Origin: Mesodorylaimus sp. YZB2_4
Lineage: Eukaryota; Nematoda; Enoplea; Dorylaimida; Dorylaimidae
Reading direction: 5' to 3'
Assembly (NCBI GenBank): GCA_030248295.1
Contig: JASANH010000496.1
Coordinates: 1 to 64,000 of the forward strand
Length of the DNA stretch: 64,000 nt
Positions 33,170-44,319 of the stretch are shown here, one piece after another. A model generated the notes under the pieces. The model saw only the letters and a list, made by a program, of their open reading frames with translations, had not been told where the DNA came from and did not search any database. Within the stretch, counting starts at the first letter, position 1, and each line of letters opens with the position of its first letter. The translations under genes and the position numbers were made by a program.

Positions 33170-33548
33170 CATGGTAACCGCGAGGGTTGCTCTGGCGTGG
33201 TTATAATGCGTGGTAATTTGCTGAGGCCTTGTAATTTAGGTGCGATATGAGTAAATATGGATGATCTAGCGCAGATGTTGCCGGCAAATTTTAATCATAA
33301 AGTCGTGGATTTTTCTCCTATGCAAGACGGATTTAATATAATTGTTCGAAGCAATTGTCTTTCTACGAAGGCTGCTGTTTGGGCTCGGGAATTTGGTCGG
33401 AACTCCTCGACAGAATGGCGAGCTCGGCGGACGTACCCTGATGTTTTACGCCTTGGGTATATCTATGAGTACAAGTATATATTTAGACGTCTTTAAGGTT
33501 ACTAGAGTGAAGATTTTTGCCACGCCATCACTTTTCTTTTCTTATCTG
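33047..33548. repeat. Terminal-repeat arm A (inverted partner at 41858-42269)
   Basis: The plus strand here matches the minus strand of 42269-41858 (CAGTACACGTCAAAAAACTG at one end; GCCACxCCATxACTTTTCTT at the other), apart from a ~55-bp insertion in this copy near 33425-33480. Arms of several hundred bp next to an integrase gene are what Polinton/Maverick elements have as terminal inverted repeats. Here the two arms face each other over host-like DNA. Confidence 0.75.
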
Positions 33549-33937
33549 CCAGATGATCACGTGATTAATTACCAATAGAATTTTAGGCCTGTAAATCATC
33601 GACTTGGGCTAGAAAAAGTTTGGCGCCATGAGGCTCTCCTGCTTAATTAACTTTCAAGAGGAATTTAAAGACTAATTGGGTCAAATATCGGGATGAGCTG
33701 GCTGAGGTAATATTCCGGTGGCCACGCGATGATTTTTTTTTAAAATTCTCTCCTACATTCTGCTCTTACATTCTTCGCTCTTACATTGTGATGCTGTTTT
33801 GACTAGATAAACGACAGCAGATACATTGTGTCCTGAGCTTGAAGCCTTGGAGATTCTCTAGCTGAAGTTCCTCTTGCAGACTTTACCTTCTCGAATCGAA
33901 ATCCATATGGTCCATAAAAACCATCTTATCAATGAAA
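33549..33937. other. Flank and 5' region of the seven-exon gene
   Basis: No ORF. It contains a TACATTCT/TACATTGT cluster (33765-33800). A 28-bp tandem duplication (ATAAAAACCATCTTATCAATG unit) covers 33912-33968 and puts two copies of the AATGAAAATG context at the gene start. Confidence 0.4.
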
Positions 33938-35255
33938 ATGCATAAAAACCATCTTATCAATGAAAATGCTGGTCCGGATTCGATTGCCCTTGTGGTCAAT
34001 TCTGTTTTGGCTGCCGCTTCAGCAAGCCGAGTTTGTTCAAGTTCGACATCGATCTTTCAGAGGAAGGCCGCAAAGACTCAAAAGAATGTAAGTCATTAGT
34101 TCTGTACTGGTGATAGAATTCGCCTTTATAGTGCATTTTCTTGCAGCGAGATACCAGTCGGCAGATTAAACGGAAAAAATCAGGGAAGGGTCATGATAAT
34201 TTGGTGGTGAGGGAAGTACCCAAGCTTTCTTCTGGTGAGGCAAATGAGGTTCGTGATTCACTCTTTTCGAGTGAGCTGGAAAATTCACAACAGCATTGAT
34301 TCTAACAAAGCTGTTTTTTAGTTGCAAGCCGATGTTTCGAGGCTAAAGTTCCGAGTATCAGAGCTAAAAGCTCAGCTCGCTCAACTGAAAAAGGAGAGGC
34401 TATACAAGGAGGTATGTTATTTGCATTTTCTGTATTTCACAATTGCCCACGGGGGTCTGCATCTCGCTCGATCCGGCGGATGTAGAATATGGATCGGCCC
34501 AGAGCGGATCCATGGGCCGGATCGAAAAATCCACTCACTGAGAGACTGGTAGCTCTCTGTCTTATAGTCCGGCCTGTGAAACTAGCATTATTGTAAATAA
34601 ACAGCTACTGTTTGATATTTAGGCGACGTCAGCTGAAAGCTCGCTAATAAATCTCACAGAGGCGAGGCAAAGAAAATTTATAGCGGAGGAAAACAGACAA
34701 ATCATGGACGGGGAACAAAGAGAGGTATGTCTGTGGTCACCCTGTAATAACTCTAATATGTCAAGCACGACTGCAACGATACCCTATTTCAGCGCTATGA
34801 TTTTACCAGCGAGGAAGTTCATTCACCCAATCGTTGCATAAAACAGAAGAGAATGTCCGAATCACTCGCGCAGGAGAATGCTAGCAGTTCAAGCCCTGAA
34901 GTGAACGTTTCGGTGAGTCTGTGATTTGAACTGCAGTAAATCGGTTTTCATTGTTAGAGAATTGAGTGTGGTACTTTTTAGAACCTTCTGACCAATTTCA
35001 TCGCTGACAGCAGCTCTGATGGGGGAAGCAGCTCAGGTACTGAACAGTTCCGCTTATTGAGACAAAGAATTCGAGAGATGGAGCGTGAAAGGGTGAGCTG
35101 TTTGTTTTTAAAAAGTTGGCTAGGTACCTCACTACCTGGCGTAATTACTGCAGAACTGTTTTTATTAGTAGCTAGAAAAGGAAGCCAAGATTTTTGAAAG
35201 CAGACGGTATCAAGAAGAATTATTTTTTATTGAACACTGCGTCGATTGGGAATAA
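33938..35255 (+). CDS. Seven-exon host gene, coiled-coil protein (~252 aa)
   Basis: Exons 33938-34087, 34147-34248, 34322-34411, 34623-34724, 34793-34912, 34982-35092 and 35172-35255 join without a frame break: 50+34+30+34+40+37+27 residues. Every intron is phase 0, has a GT donor (GTAAGT, GTTCGT, GTATGT, GTATGT, GTGAGT, GTGAGC) and AG acceptor, and is 59-79 nt long except intron 3 (211 nt). Exon 3 encodes a leucine-heptad coiled coil (LKFRVSELKAQLAQLKKERL), exon 6 ends in LLRQRIREMERER, and exon 5 is Ser-rich. No enzyme motif. The start could lie further upstream because ATG 33938 is in duplicated DNA. Function unknown; nuclear or cytoskeletal scaffold possible. Confidence 0.7.
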
Positions 35256-35324
35256 AAACGTTAGTCGGGCTTTCTAGTTTGTACAAAGGAGACAATAGTA
35301 GGGAAGATACGAAATACAAGCAAA

Positions 35325-35580
35325 TCATTCCCCTTTCGGCAAGCCGTCAGCTGTTACAATCAATGATATGGCCTTTTTCAAATGATCTATGTTTCGCGTG
35401 CATTTCTCAGCCGTAACAGTGCTCCAGAACATGCAAATGCCGTCTTTTAGCTCTTCCACTGTCTGAGGTTTCACATATTTCTTCAGGAACGCCCTCAGTT
35501 CTGCCCACAGGTTTTCAATGGGATTAAAAGAGATGGGTAGGCCGGTTTCTGGAGGCGAGTTTCTGGTACCAAAAATGCAG
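35325..35580 (-). pseudogene. Tc1-like transposase C-terminal fragment
   Basis: The minus strand encodes ISFNPIENLWAELRAFLKKY, then VKPQTVEELKDGICMFWSTV, ending KGE-stop at 35325. The NPIENLWAELK-type motif carries the third acidic catalytic residue of Tc1 transposases. It matches in strand and family the N-terminal exons at 39160-39938, 3.6 kb away. It may be the other half of the same copy, separated by an insertion or rearrangement. Confidence 0.8.
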
Positions 35581-35639
35581 GCAGGTAAACAATCTTTACG
35601 AGATCAGATAACTTGTTTATGTCAACACATTCATTGTTC

Positions 35640-38600
35640 ATCAAATGAAGTGTGCGCCAAGTGCGGGTGCGAGCGGAGGGAAGAACAGGCTTGAAGACGA
35701 ATCTTCTTGAACGTCGGTATCCGACAATGCTTCACGGAAGGTGTCCAAGGTTGCTGTAGGGGGCCCTGCATCCGCGATGCACTGTACTGCGAATACTACA
35801 GCTTCCATAAGTGTGCGTGATTCCGCTGATAATTTCTGTGCAGCAACATTTTAAACTTCGAGCAGGTGCAAATGTTCCAATATGTCGACTCCTCGTGGAT
35901 ATCAAAATGGAAATTTGAGTTTGAGTTTTTTAAAGTCGCATCGAAAACAAAATGTAAAACTCTTGAACTTAGCAGGGCTCGATCTCGCGCCATTGCATGT
36001 GACATTGGATTCGTAAGGCAAGCCATTGGTCCACTTGGCTACAGTACTCATTTCTCTAGTATACCGATATATGATCCTACCAAGACTGAAAACATACAAG
36101 CAAGCAAGCACGGTGCTATGAGCCTGGTTATGCCCTTATTGTGAGTGTTCCAAGTGTGCAGTACGTCACTTCGTTGCCATATTTGTTTGGACCATGCTCC
36201 AAAAACGTAGTGGGGCTTCTCTAGTGGTTCAAGGAGCGCATTGTTATTGATCAAAATATGTAACGCTCTCAACAGACTCCTCTCGTCCAAGAAAGCCGCT
36301 TATTAGACACCAATTTCTCTTTGAGAAAACCCCCCAGCATAGGGGGGGGGGGGGGGCAAAATGTGGCACGCGAGCAGGGATGGATAGCAAGAAGGTGCCA
36401 GGATGAAACTAGCGTTTGATAGAAACTAGATTGAGCTCTAGTTCTGTATCTGAATGTGGTTTCTGCGTAAAAACCCAGCCTGCCCATCTCTATGAACGGG
36501 AAGGTATGATCCGGCAGAAGGGACGTTGACCAACATTGTCGAAACTTGTCTGGTTGGCATCACTGAAAATCTGTCGGTTGGACCCCGCAGCAGGGCAAGA
36601 GTTCTGCGGGCAAGTCAAGGTAAGCAGGCATGCCCGTCTTATAGAGACGGACTGGTTTCCAAGGGTCCCGCTCGCTGGCTGGCACTAATGGTCTCCTTTC
36701 ACACCCGCAAGTGAGGGCTCTTATCGTTGGGCGAGTTGGATGTTGGATTTGACATTGGATATTGCAGATGTGGATAAACTGCTAGACGTTTTGAATTCGT
36801 CGGTTGGATCTAGATAAATAATTAGGAGAGCAAACTACAGGTGACAAGTATGTGCAGCTCTGCAATACTCGAAATATGCTGTATGTATGTGTAACTGCAT
36901 ACTGTATTCTGGGAGGCAACCCTATGCCTAGGCTCGCCATACTGTTCGGGCTTACACTCAAATTTGACCAAATGTGGCTGGAACTGACGAGGGAAGCGAC
37001 ACAATTCCCTCTTTTGTTTCTCCTTCCATCGCACCTCACGTGTAACTGGCAGCGGGCTCACGTGCGGCAGAAAGCGAGATCACGTGACTAGTTTTGGTTA
37101 GGCTTAGGCTTAGAGTGCAGATGCACTTGGGCTACGCGTACAGGTGCACTTCGCCCGATTGCCGCATCCCGTAACATTATTTATCCTTGTTGCAGATCAA
37201 AATATCCGCGCGTGTTTGACTGATTTGATCAACTAGTGCTGGATATGTGATCCTTATTTATCGATGGCTCGGCTGTTATTCACCAATAATGGAGTGAAAG
37301 CGAAGCGAAGCGCACTGACAATGAGATATCGACGCAACGAGGCTTTATCGGCTCCAAGTCTAGGTCTGGCTTGCGCTTCAGTAAGAGGCTGGCGGAAAAT
37401 CACTTATTCACTGATGCCTTGGAGCCGAACAAATGGCTTCAAACGGCAATCGCCGAATCACTGGCAATCACTGACAATTCAGTCAGTCACTAAATCATTG
37501 GCAGTTTAGTGGCAATCACTGAATTCGCTCAAAGAATTTGTTAGATATATGACGTTTTGAAATATGCCTTTTTTTGATTTATCAATTTTTGTGAATACTG
37601 ACTGTATGTTGTCATTCATCCATTTTTGTATCTATAATGATCCGCTTGAGTGCGCATACGTCCCTTTATATGTGGTGAATTATGACTGACCATATATGCC
37701 CGCTGGTATGCGGGGTTTGTGAAGGCGGGACATGGCTTGCTAGTTTTATTTGTTGGGTCTGTTATATGTCTTGATCGAATTATGTTCAGTGACTGCCACG
37801 CTAAGCCAGTAATGCTCAAACCTGCCGACTGCTCTAACATCTGCTGTATTCACCACGTCTGCGCAGAATAATAGTCTGGCTCTACTGTCAAACCGTTCCA
37901 GCAACAGTGATAGCTGATGGTACAATGCACCACTATGTGAGCCACTCTAGCCTCCGTTCTGAATCTTTCTTGGATATGCTTGATTTTGGGCGCTCTCGCA
38001 GCACAGCGTACACATAACATAACGTAATGTAACGCATAGAGATATACTGGTGGTCGAAGCCACAAAAAACTGGTTATCGAGTTCTCTCCTTGCCCCCGAG
38101 ACCTGTCTGCTGTTACCGCACTGCATTGTTGCCGGGATGTTTGAAATGCGCAAATTTGCCCTACTCACGTCCTTTAAATCTGGCTTTGGTCCTCCCTCCC
38201 CCCGCGGAGAGGGGGAGATTCCCCTCCCTTCTACCTCCCCTGCAAAAATACCCACACCAGCACCCTCACTCCCCCCAAGAATTCCCCTCTCTCCTCCCCC
38301 GGCTCACGCGAACCAAAAAATCCGCAACAAACTCCCAAACCCACCCGGTGCGGACGAAAGCCGGAAACGCACCCTCCATCCTCCCCGGAACACAAGAAAC
38401 GACCCCAAAAACCCCCCCCCCCACCCCCACCCGCCCCCCCCCCCCCCCCCCCACCGCGGGGGGCGCCCCCCCCCCCCCTCCCCAAACCAAAAAGCACGAA
38501 AAGCAAACGCCCACCCCCAAGCACCACCACAATTTTATAGTTGACTGACTTGACTAATCTTAGCAAGTTTGTGGATAAAATTTTTAGCGTATGGCGACTA

Positions 38601-39150
38601 GGAATAGCTCGGGATCCCAATGCTGACATTGAGGCATTGGGATTCTGCATAGGCGTAAGCACGCTAGGCACACTCTGATCCATCGCATCATTCTTGCCAG
38701 AGGAGGCAGAAGATATTGGCTCAGTCATCGTTCGAGGAGACGACAGTTTAGAGGCTGACAACAGTGGCGTTTACTGTGGCGCTCACTAGAGTGAAAAAAT
38801 TGCACGAATAAAATATTGTGTGGCTGCAGCGCTGTGAGACTTCCCTGAATCAGTCTGACACAGACAAAACTTTCTTTCAGCATAAGACTGAGGAAACAAA
38901 GATAACAGTAAGGGGAGAAAATCTCGGAGACGAGGGAAGAAAGAACTGAAGGAAATTTTGGCCTGGTGAAAACTTTGGCTTTGGTGGTTTTCTTTTAGCT
39001 GCCTTATTTCACGAAAATTGTTTCCAATGCTTTCTACATAAGGCTTCGCGGCTATTAAATTTCGCGGTCCAGCCCTTCCGCGAAAATCCGCGAAATTAAA
39101 TCGCCTGCGAACTTAAATAGGTTTACAGTACCTACTGCACGCGCAGCACC
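35640..39150. other. Region between Tc1 pieces: no supported gene
   Basis: Contains a minus-strand open stretch near 35830-35650 (LMEAVVFAVQCIADAG), a G-run at 36343-36357, a plus-strand GGTTAGGCTTAGGCTTAG (37093-37110), GGCAATCACTGA tandem motifs (37440-37520) and a very C-rich homopolymer tract at 38180-38520. A Ser-rich minus-strand open stretch (38761-38535) abuts that tract and could be an exon. None is strong enough to call. Confidence 0.4.
38180..38520. repeat. C-rich homopolymer/low-complexity tract
   Basis: Runs such as (C)9-18 broken by A and CCACCC. Open frames on both strands are compositional artefacts (Pro-rich on plus, Gly-rich on minus). It resembles the C- and A-run tract at 60.58-61.05 kb. 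Both may include sequencing or assembly error. Confidence 0.7.
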
Positions 39151-39159
39151 CCTCTGCAA

Positions 39160-39938
39160 GACTTTGTTTTGAACTGAGCCAGCTCAACCTTGGACTCGTC
39201 AGTAAAAACGACATTGTCAAACTCTTAGCCAGAATTCAACTTCTCTTGCATCTTAATGGCCCAATCTTTTCGAATGTCGACATTCTCGTGCCGAATGCTC
39301 TTAAACAAGTCCAAGGAAGACATTTAGATGCTACAGTAGGATAGGGACCCATCCATGGTTATGTTACAGCCTCCTACAGTCTTGTGCGTTTACCTGACAG
39401 TAACGAGTGTTGCCATAGATCCAGCCCAGTTTTGACCGGCTTCGGAGCACAGTTCTCACAGAAACATCGATTTTGGATTCTTCCAACGTTTTCTTGATGT
39501 CAGTGGCAGTACTTTTATTATTCTTTTCCATTTCGCGTTGCACAATGGCCATACCAGCTGACGTCAATTTACTTAGCCTGCCAGACCCTGGCTTCCTGTC
39601 TGAAAAACGCCAGCACGTAATAGAATGTGCAATAATTATTGTAGAAATAGAGACCGGGCAACATATTAAAAAACTTTAAGCAAAATCGAAATTTTAAGAT
39701 CTAAAGCACCTGCGGACTTACCAATGGTGGTCGTTCGGCTGTAATGCGTGAGGAAATTCCGGATCCCACTCTCTGTGACCCGATAGCCTTCCAATACAAG
39801 GCGTTTATGAATGGCCTGTGAGCTATGATTACTGTTCTTTGCTTCTCCAAGAATGCGCAATCGAATCGCTTCTGGATACTGGGGATCCATGCAGATAAAA
39901 ACTCGAAGAAACGGCCACTGATCGAGACGCGCCTGCAC
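39160..39938 (-). pseudogene. Tc1-like transposase N-terminal part, three exons
   Basis: Exon A 39938-39722 carries a HTH segment (MDPQYPEAIRLRILGEAK, then SGIRNFLTHYSRTTTIG) and ends at GTAAGT. Exon B 39599-39394 (GSGRLSKLTSAGMAI, then LGWIYGNTRYCQ) ends at GTAAAC. Exon C (about 39338-39160) has KDWAIKMQEKLNSG, TAA, EFDNVVFTDESKVEL, which contains the first catalytic Asp (TDES). The stop in exon C and loss of the middle DDE region make it a pseudogene. Introns are ~55-120 nt. Intron-bearing Tc1 relatives are known in invertebrates. Confidence 0.75.
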
Positions 39939-39939
39939 T

Positions 39940-40386
39940 CAAAGCAGCAAGCAAAGCGAATCGAGCAGTCGTCTGGTCTGAGTTTAGGCTATGGGCTCCT
40001 GTAGGCGATACAGAAAGAAAAGTTTGGCAAATGTCCACCTCCATAAAAAATACCTTCTACGTTAAAAAATTTTTATATGCGGGAGTAACACTTTTCATGC
40101 AGGTTCAGATAAAATAGTCAAAAATCACCGATTTTAGGTGCTTGAAAAAATTTACTGCCCAAAATTCACCCAGCCTGGACCACAACAGCGTATGTTCCCC
40201 GTCTGGCGCGCGGTCCTTCGTTCTGACCGACCGAAAGTGACCAGGGCCGGACGCGCACAAGGAAGAGCCTTTACCAAAAGCGCCCACGGCAATGACCAGC
40301 GCGAAGAGACAAACACTACATATTCTATTTCTGTCTGTTTTGCGGTAGTGCCCTATTTGACACGGACATAGGTAAAACCAGCTACC
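39940..40386. other. Upstream DNA of the two-exon gene
   Basis: No convincing ORF. It would hold the promoter of the gene starting at 40387; no TATA box stands out. Confidence 0.3.
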
Positions 40387-41014
40387 ATGTATTACTTTAT
40401 ATTTTTTCCCGACAAAACGTATGCTGTTTGCGAAAAATGGCAGTTGACATTTAAAACAAGCTTTGAAAGCATTGGTGCGCGAGTGGACGCGTATCTACCG
40501 AATTTAAAAAGTACGTGCGATGGCAAGCTTATTGGGCAAGGCACCATGGCCCAGGTGGACAAAATAGAGAAGAAACATCGGCAAAAAATGGCCCTGACAC
40601 TAGGCGATTGGGAGTCAGACAGCGATGAGAGTGAGCTACCACTTCCCAAACTGCAAAAGCGTGATCGGAATTGTGGAAACTCGACGGCAAAAGCACCTTC
40701 GGCACTGCAACGAGCTGCATCAAATATACCAATGCGTATTATGAAATGGTGAGAAACAATAACTTTTAATCCTCACTCCTTTGAAACGATACTCTAGGGC
40801 TGTGAGTGCTGCAGAGGAGTGTGACAAGATCCTATCACTATCGCGGAGTTTAGGGCGAAAAATTTGTTTATGCACAGAAAATAAGACCTCGCCTAAGCTA
40901 AAAATGTTCTTTCAGAAAAACGTTAAAAAGCCAATGGCAAAAGTGATTCATCGCCATGGCAAGCTATTTAGTCCGCCAAATCGTAAGACTCAGTTCGATA
41001 GCTCGTCGTGCTAG
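40387..41014 (+). CDS. Two-exon host gene, basic 192-aa protein
   Basis: Exon 1 (40387-40748) and exon 2 (40798-41014) join across a 49-nt GTGAGA...TCTAG intron in phase 2, restoring a Trp codon, for 579 nt in total. The N-terminus (MYYFIFFPDKTYAVCEKWQ) has a short beta-rich, aromatic 'FPD' segment. An acidic DWESDSDESE patch (about 80-90) is followed by Lys-rich sequence, and exon 2 is highly basic (FFQKNVKKPMAKVIHRHGK). No family is assigned; it looks like a small nuclear protein. In-frame splicing and a codon-restoring junction argue that it is real. Confidence 0.6.
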
Positions 41015-41054
41015 CGTAAACCTGATCGAAATGTACTGTTGTAAGAGATAGTGA

Positions 41055-41175
41055 AAAAAAAAAGAAATAGAGATAGAGATAGAGATATTTTAATCTCACT
41101 AGAGATAGAGATAGAGATAGAGAGCTCTCAATTTTTTTGAAAAGATCCAGATCGAGATAGAGATGGAGATAAAGA
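41055..41175. repeat. (GATAGA)n microsatellite
   Basis: Runs of AGAGATAGAGATAGAGATAG interrupted by a short AT-rich stretch, followed at 41240-41300 by a CGTCGCCCGTCGATTCGTCG-type CGTCG repeat. Confidence 0.8.
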
Positions 41176-41857
41176 TAAAGAAATACTCTTTTAACATTTA
41201 TTTCAACATTTTTTTCATAGTCTATCTACATTTTTTTTATCAGAAATTTCCGTCGTTTCCGTCGCCCGTCGATTCGTCGGTTCGTCGCCCGTCGCCCGTC
41301 AGAGCTCGACATTTTTCCACTAGAAATCAGACAAACAAACAAACAAAATCAACAAACATGGAAATCAAACAAAGCGAGGAATTTAAGGGCCGGATACATT
41401 CGTACAGCTACGTCGTCTATGCTTGAAGCCATGGCAGCAGATGACAGCAACTGAAATATGTAAAAAGGAAGACTTTATGATGAAAATTCCACGGCTTGCC
41501 TTCTGTACATACTGTATGCCACGGCATGTACTGCCCATAATTGTGACTTTAAAATATGTGAAAATTCACAGGGACCACCAACTGCGCTGCTTTTACACTT
41601 TGTATGTTTAGCATCAGAACAAATTAACGGAGAGACTATAAAACAATTGTCATGACAATTATGAAAGCTACCAAAGCACTCCTCCTGAAACCAATCACTA
41701 AAGCACTCTATCAGATCGGCAAAGAAAACCTGAACGGGTTTTAAAATGATTTGTTTCAGAACGCAAGGAATCTTTAAATAAAACCCTAAAGTGTAGGCGT
41801 GAAGGCAAAGTCTGCAAAAGATACCTCACATAGACTCACTTTGACGAATCAGGGAAG

Positions 41858-42269
41858 AAAAGTAATGGTGTGGCAAATATCTTTCCTCTAGTAACCTAAA
41901 GGATGTTCGCCGAGCTCGCCATTCTGTCGAGGAGTTTCGACCAAATTCCCGAACCCAAACGACAATTGCTTTGAACAATTATATTAAATCCGTCTTGCAT
42001 TGGAGAAAAATCCACGACTTTATAGTTAAAATTTGCCGGCAATATCTGCACTAGATCATCCATATTTGCTCATATCGCACCTGAATTACCAGGCCTCAGC
42101 AAATTACCACGCCAGAGCAACCCTCGCGGTTACCATGCTTGCGCACACTTCAAATCATATCTAGCAGGTTTGTCATAAGCAGCAAACTACAGTAAGCCAA
42201 GGCTTGGGCCAGCCAGCAAGCGTTAATAACCGCTAGCGCGCACAGTTTTTTGACGTGTACTGCACAAAG
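41858..42269. repeat. Terminal-repeat arm B (inverted partner at 33047-33548)
   Basis: Reverse-complement copy of arm A, ending 90 bp before the integrase start at 42360. Its position directly upstream of an integrase supports a Polinton terminal inverted repeat. The exact outer end and any 6-bp target duplication could not be fixed. Confidence 0.75.
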
Positions 42270-42359
42270 ACGGAAGCCGCTGAAACTGACCAGTCTACGA
42301 AGCCCACTTTGATCAAAAGATATGATGGTGTTTTTTGTAGAAATTACCTAGGCGTGTAG

Positions 42360-43600
42360 TTGTTTGACATGCTGTCTGTCATGATGAAAGACCAATTGCT
42401 TAAACTGTATACTGCCGCCAGTAGTCCAGCGGGCTTATCTAGTGCGGGAAAGTTGTACGAAACAGCTATTGCTAATTGGCTTACTGTATCACGAGACGAA
42501 GTCCGTGAATTTCTCTCTGGAATTGACTCTCACATTTTGGTCAAGCCTAAAAGACAACATTTTGCTCTTAATCGTGTCATTACCTCGGGAATTAATAGTG
42601 TCTATATGGGTGATTTGGCTGACATGCAGATATTAGCAGCTATCGATTTTTGCTGATTCTGGTTGACGCGTTTAGCAAAAAGTGGTGGGTGGTGCTAGTC
42701 AGGAACAAGGGCGCCCAGGCCATGACCGGGGCCTTTATCAGTGTCTACGCCGACGAAAGAAATCGACCGAAAGCCTGGCAGGTCGATTGTGGGACTGAAT
42801 TCTACAACAAGTCAGTCAAGGATCATAAAGATGGGTATCCGCATGTATTCGACTTCGAGCGAGATCAAAGCCAGCATGGCCGAGAGGGCAGTCAGAACAC
42901 TGAAGGGAAAAATATTCAAGTACCTGCTACATGTTCATGTTCATGTTTTACCACATCACCAAACGCTTATGCGCACTCGAGGGTGAAGGGACACATTTTA
43001 CACGAAATGATTTACCAGCCCGCGAGTCGAACACTTGCCTGTAATTGCGCACCTGGCGTGAGAGGCAGACGCCTAACTCACCAGGCCACGAGGCCGGTGA
43101 GTTAGGCGTCCTAATTAGACATAACCTAATTAGGCGATATATTATTATTTTGACTGATTTGGTCGAGTCCTTTAATAATAGTGTTAGCCGTGTCATAAAA
43201 ATAGCGCCAAAAAATGTCACGCTTGGGAGCATTGATTTGGTTTTCAAGAACTTATATCCTGATAGTTGGAAAGTGTATCCTGAGCATCAACGAAAAAAAA
43301 ACCGTGTTCGCTGTTAGTGACTCCGTTCGGATCGCAAAAGAGAGGCATCCCTTCCCTATAAGTAATTGAGTCACTTGGTCTAAGGAGATTTTCCCAATTC
43401 GAACCATAGTGCATAAAAAGCCTATCGTGTACAAGTTGACTTCCGAGACTGGTCTTATCGAGGGTATATTCTGCGCTTAAGAATTACAAAAAGCAACTCC
43501 TACTGGCGTTTATCGCATCGAAAAACTTTCACGTCGACCAACTAACAGGGCTGGTGAACGTAAGCTGCTAGTCAAGTGGCAATGGTATAAGTAAAAAAGC
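42360..43600 (+). pseudogene. Polinton/Maverick integrase, broken and split by a SINE
   Basis: Retroviral-type integrase pieces lie in several plus-strand frames. 42360-42656 holds the N-terminal part and DLADMQ with the first catalytic Asp. 42650-42840 has LVDAFSKKWWVVLVRNKGAQ and QVDCGTEFYN with the second Asp. About 42840-42925 has MAERAVRTLKGKIFKY with the Glu. The SINE at 42925-43110 interrupts it, then DLVESFNNSVSRVIKIAPKN resumes at 43150. The C-terminal end (to ~43600) has a beta-barrel-like part and LLVKWQWYK, like a decayed chromodomain. At least four frame changes and two stops. In intact elements this enzyme inserts the linear DNA into the host genome. Confidence 0.85.
42925..43110 (-). 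mobile_element. tRNA-derived SINE inserted in the integrase gene
   Basis: On the minus strand: A box in CTCGTGGCCTGGTGAGTTAGG, B box AGTGTTCGACTCGCG about 45 nt later, a tRNA-unrelated body (CTCGAGTGCGCATAAGCGTT), and a tail of ACATGAACATGAACATG. It closely matches the copy at 63121-63300 and shares its 3' body with 26455-26540. It lies between catalytic and C-terminal parts of the integrase, so it inserted after the Polinton was in place. Confidence 0.85.
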
Positions 43601-43741
43601 TGGATTTAAGAATTAGTTATTGCCACTGGAGATTTGGACGAGTAAGAAGAATCATGAAAAGATTTACAGTGTTCATGACTAGCTCGGGCAGCAAGCACGC
43701 TGTTCCGCAAAATAGGCATACTTTATTTAGCAATGTCTTGA

Positions 43742-44080
43742 TTGAACCATATGCTCGAGAATGAAGTCACCTTAGCCGCCTGTTATATACAAACGTCTTT
43801 GCCTGTAGCCTTAGTGTGTACTGATATTGTGGTGCCCAGTCTGTATTATGACAGGATGGTGCCTATAGTCGGCGTATACTCCAGTGTCCTCAGTGATGTT
43901 CAGCGCACTTACGTTGGTCTATTAACTAACAACATTTTTCCAATTACTTACTCATATCACTGATATCAATGGAGAGACTTGTCTTTAGATGCCGTTTCTG
44001 TGGTTGTTTTGCTTTTAGTTGAATGATACTCCTATTCTCACGTCATTGGAGCACAAAAAAGGAAGAGTAGAGAAGAATAT
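43742..44080 (+). pseudogene. Polinton-block fragment, unassigned
   Basis: An open frame (MLENEVTLAACYIQTSLPVA, then DIVVPSLYYDRMVPIVGVYS) stops at 43963; coding-like sequence may continue in a neighbouring frame to about 44080. It lies between the integrase and the basic protein in a run of codirectional Polinton genes. I think it is a conserved Polinton-associated segment but cannot name the protein with confidence. Confidence 0.4.
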
Positions 44081-44106
44081 CCGAAATATTTTCATGTTTC
44101 ATAGTC

Positions 44107-44319
44107 ATGGCAGAGCAGCCTCGTGCTCGCACGAACCATTCAGTTGATCGTTTGCACTTGTTTTCCTTGTTTGGTAAAACCAATTCTTCCAAAACGGACA
44201 GAAAGAAAAAGATTCGTACGCCTAAAATCCAAAGGTCCTCCAAGTCGGTGGTTCGGAAGCGTTCATTGAAACGCAAACGAGTTAGCAAGAAGAGTAAGAA
44301 GGTCCAGAAGAAGAAATGA
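44107..44319 (+). CDS. Small very basic protein of the Polinton block
   Basis: 70 residues from ATG 44107. The C-terminal half is almost entirely Lys/Arg/Ser (KRSLKRKRVSKKSKKVQKKK). It ends 4 bp into the start of the major capsid gene (overlap at 44316-44319). Size, charge and position suit a DNA-condensing or core protein. The frame is intact, unlike most neighbours. Confidence 0.6.
   Translation: MAEQPRARTNHSVDRLHLFSLFGKTNSSKTDRKKKIRTPKIQRSSKSVVRKRSLKRKRVSKKSKKVQKKK

Noticed and set aside
38050-38761. Pro-rich and Gly-rich ORFs
   Set aside because: Driven by the C-run tract; only the Ser-rich part at 38535-38761 could be an exon, and it has no partner.
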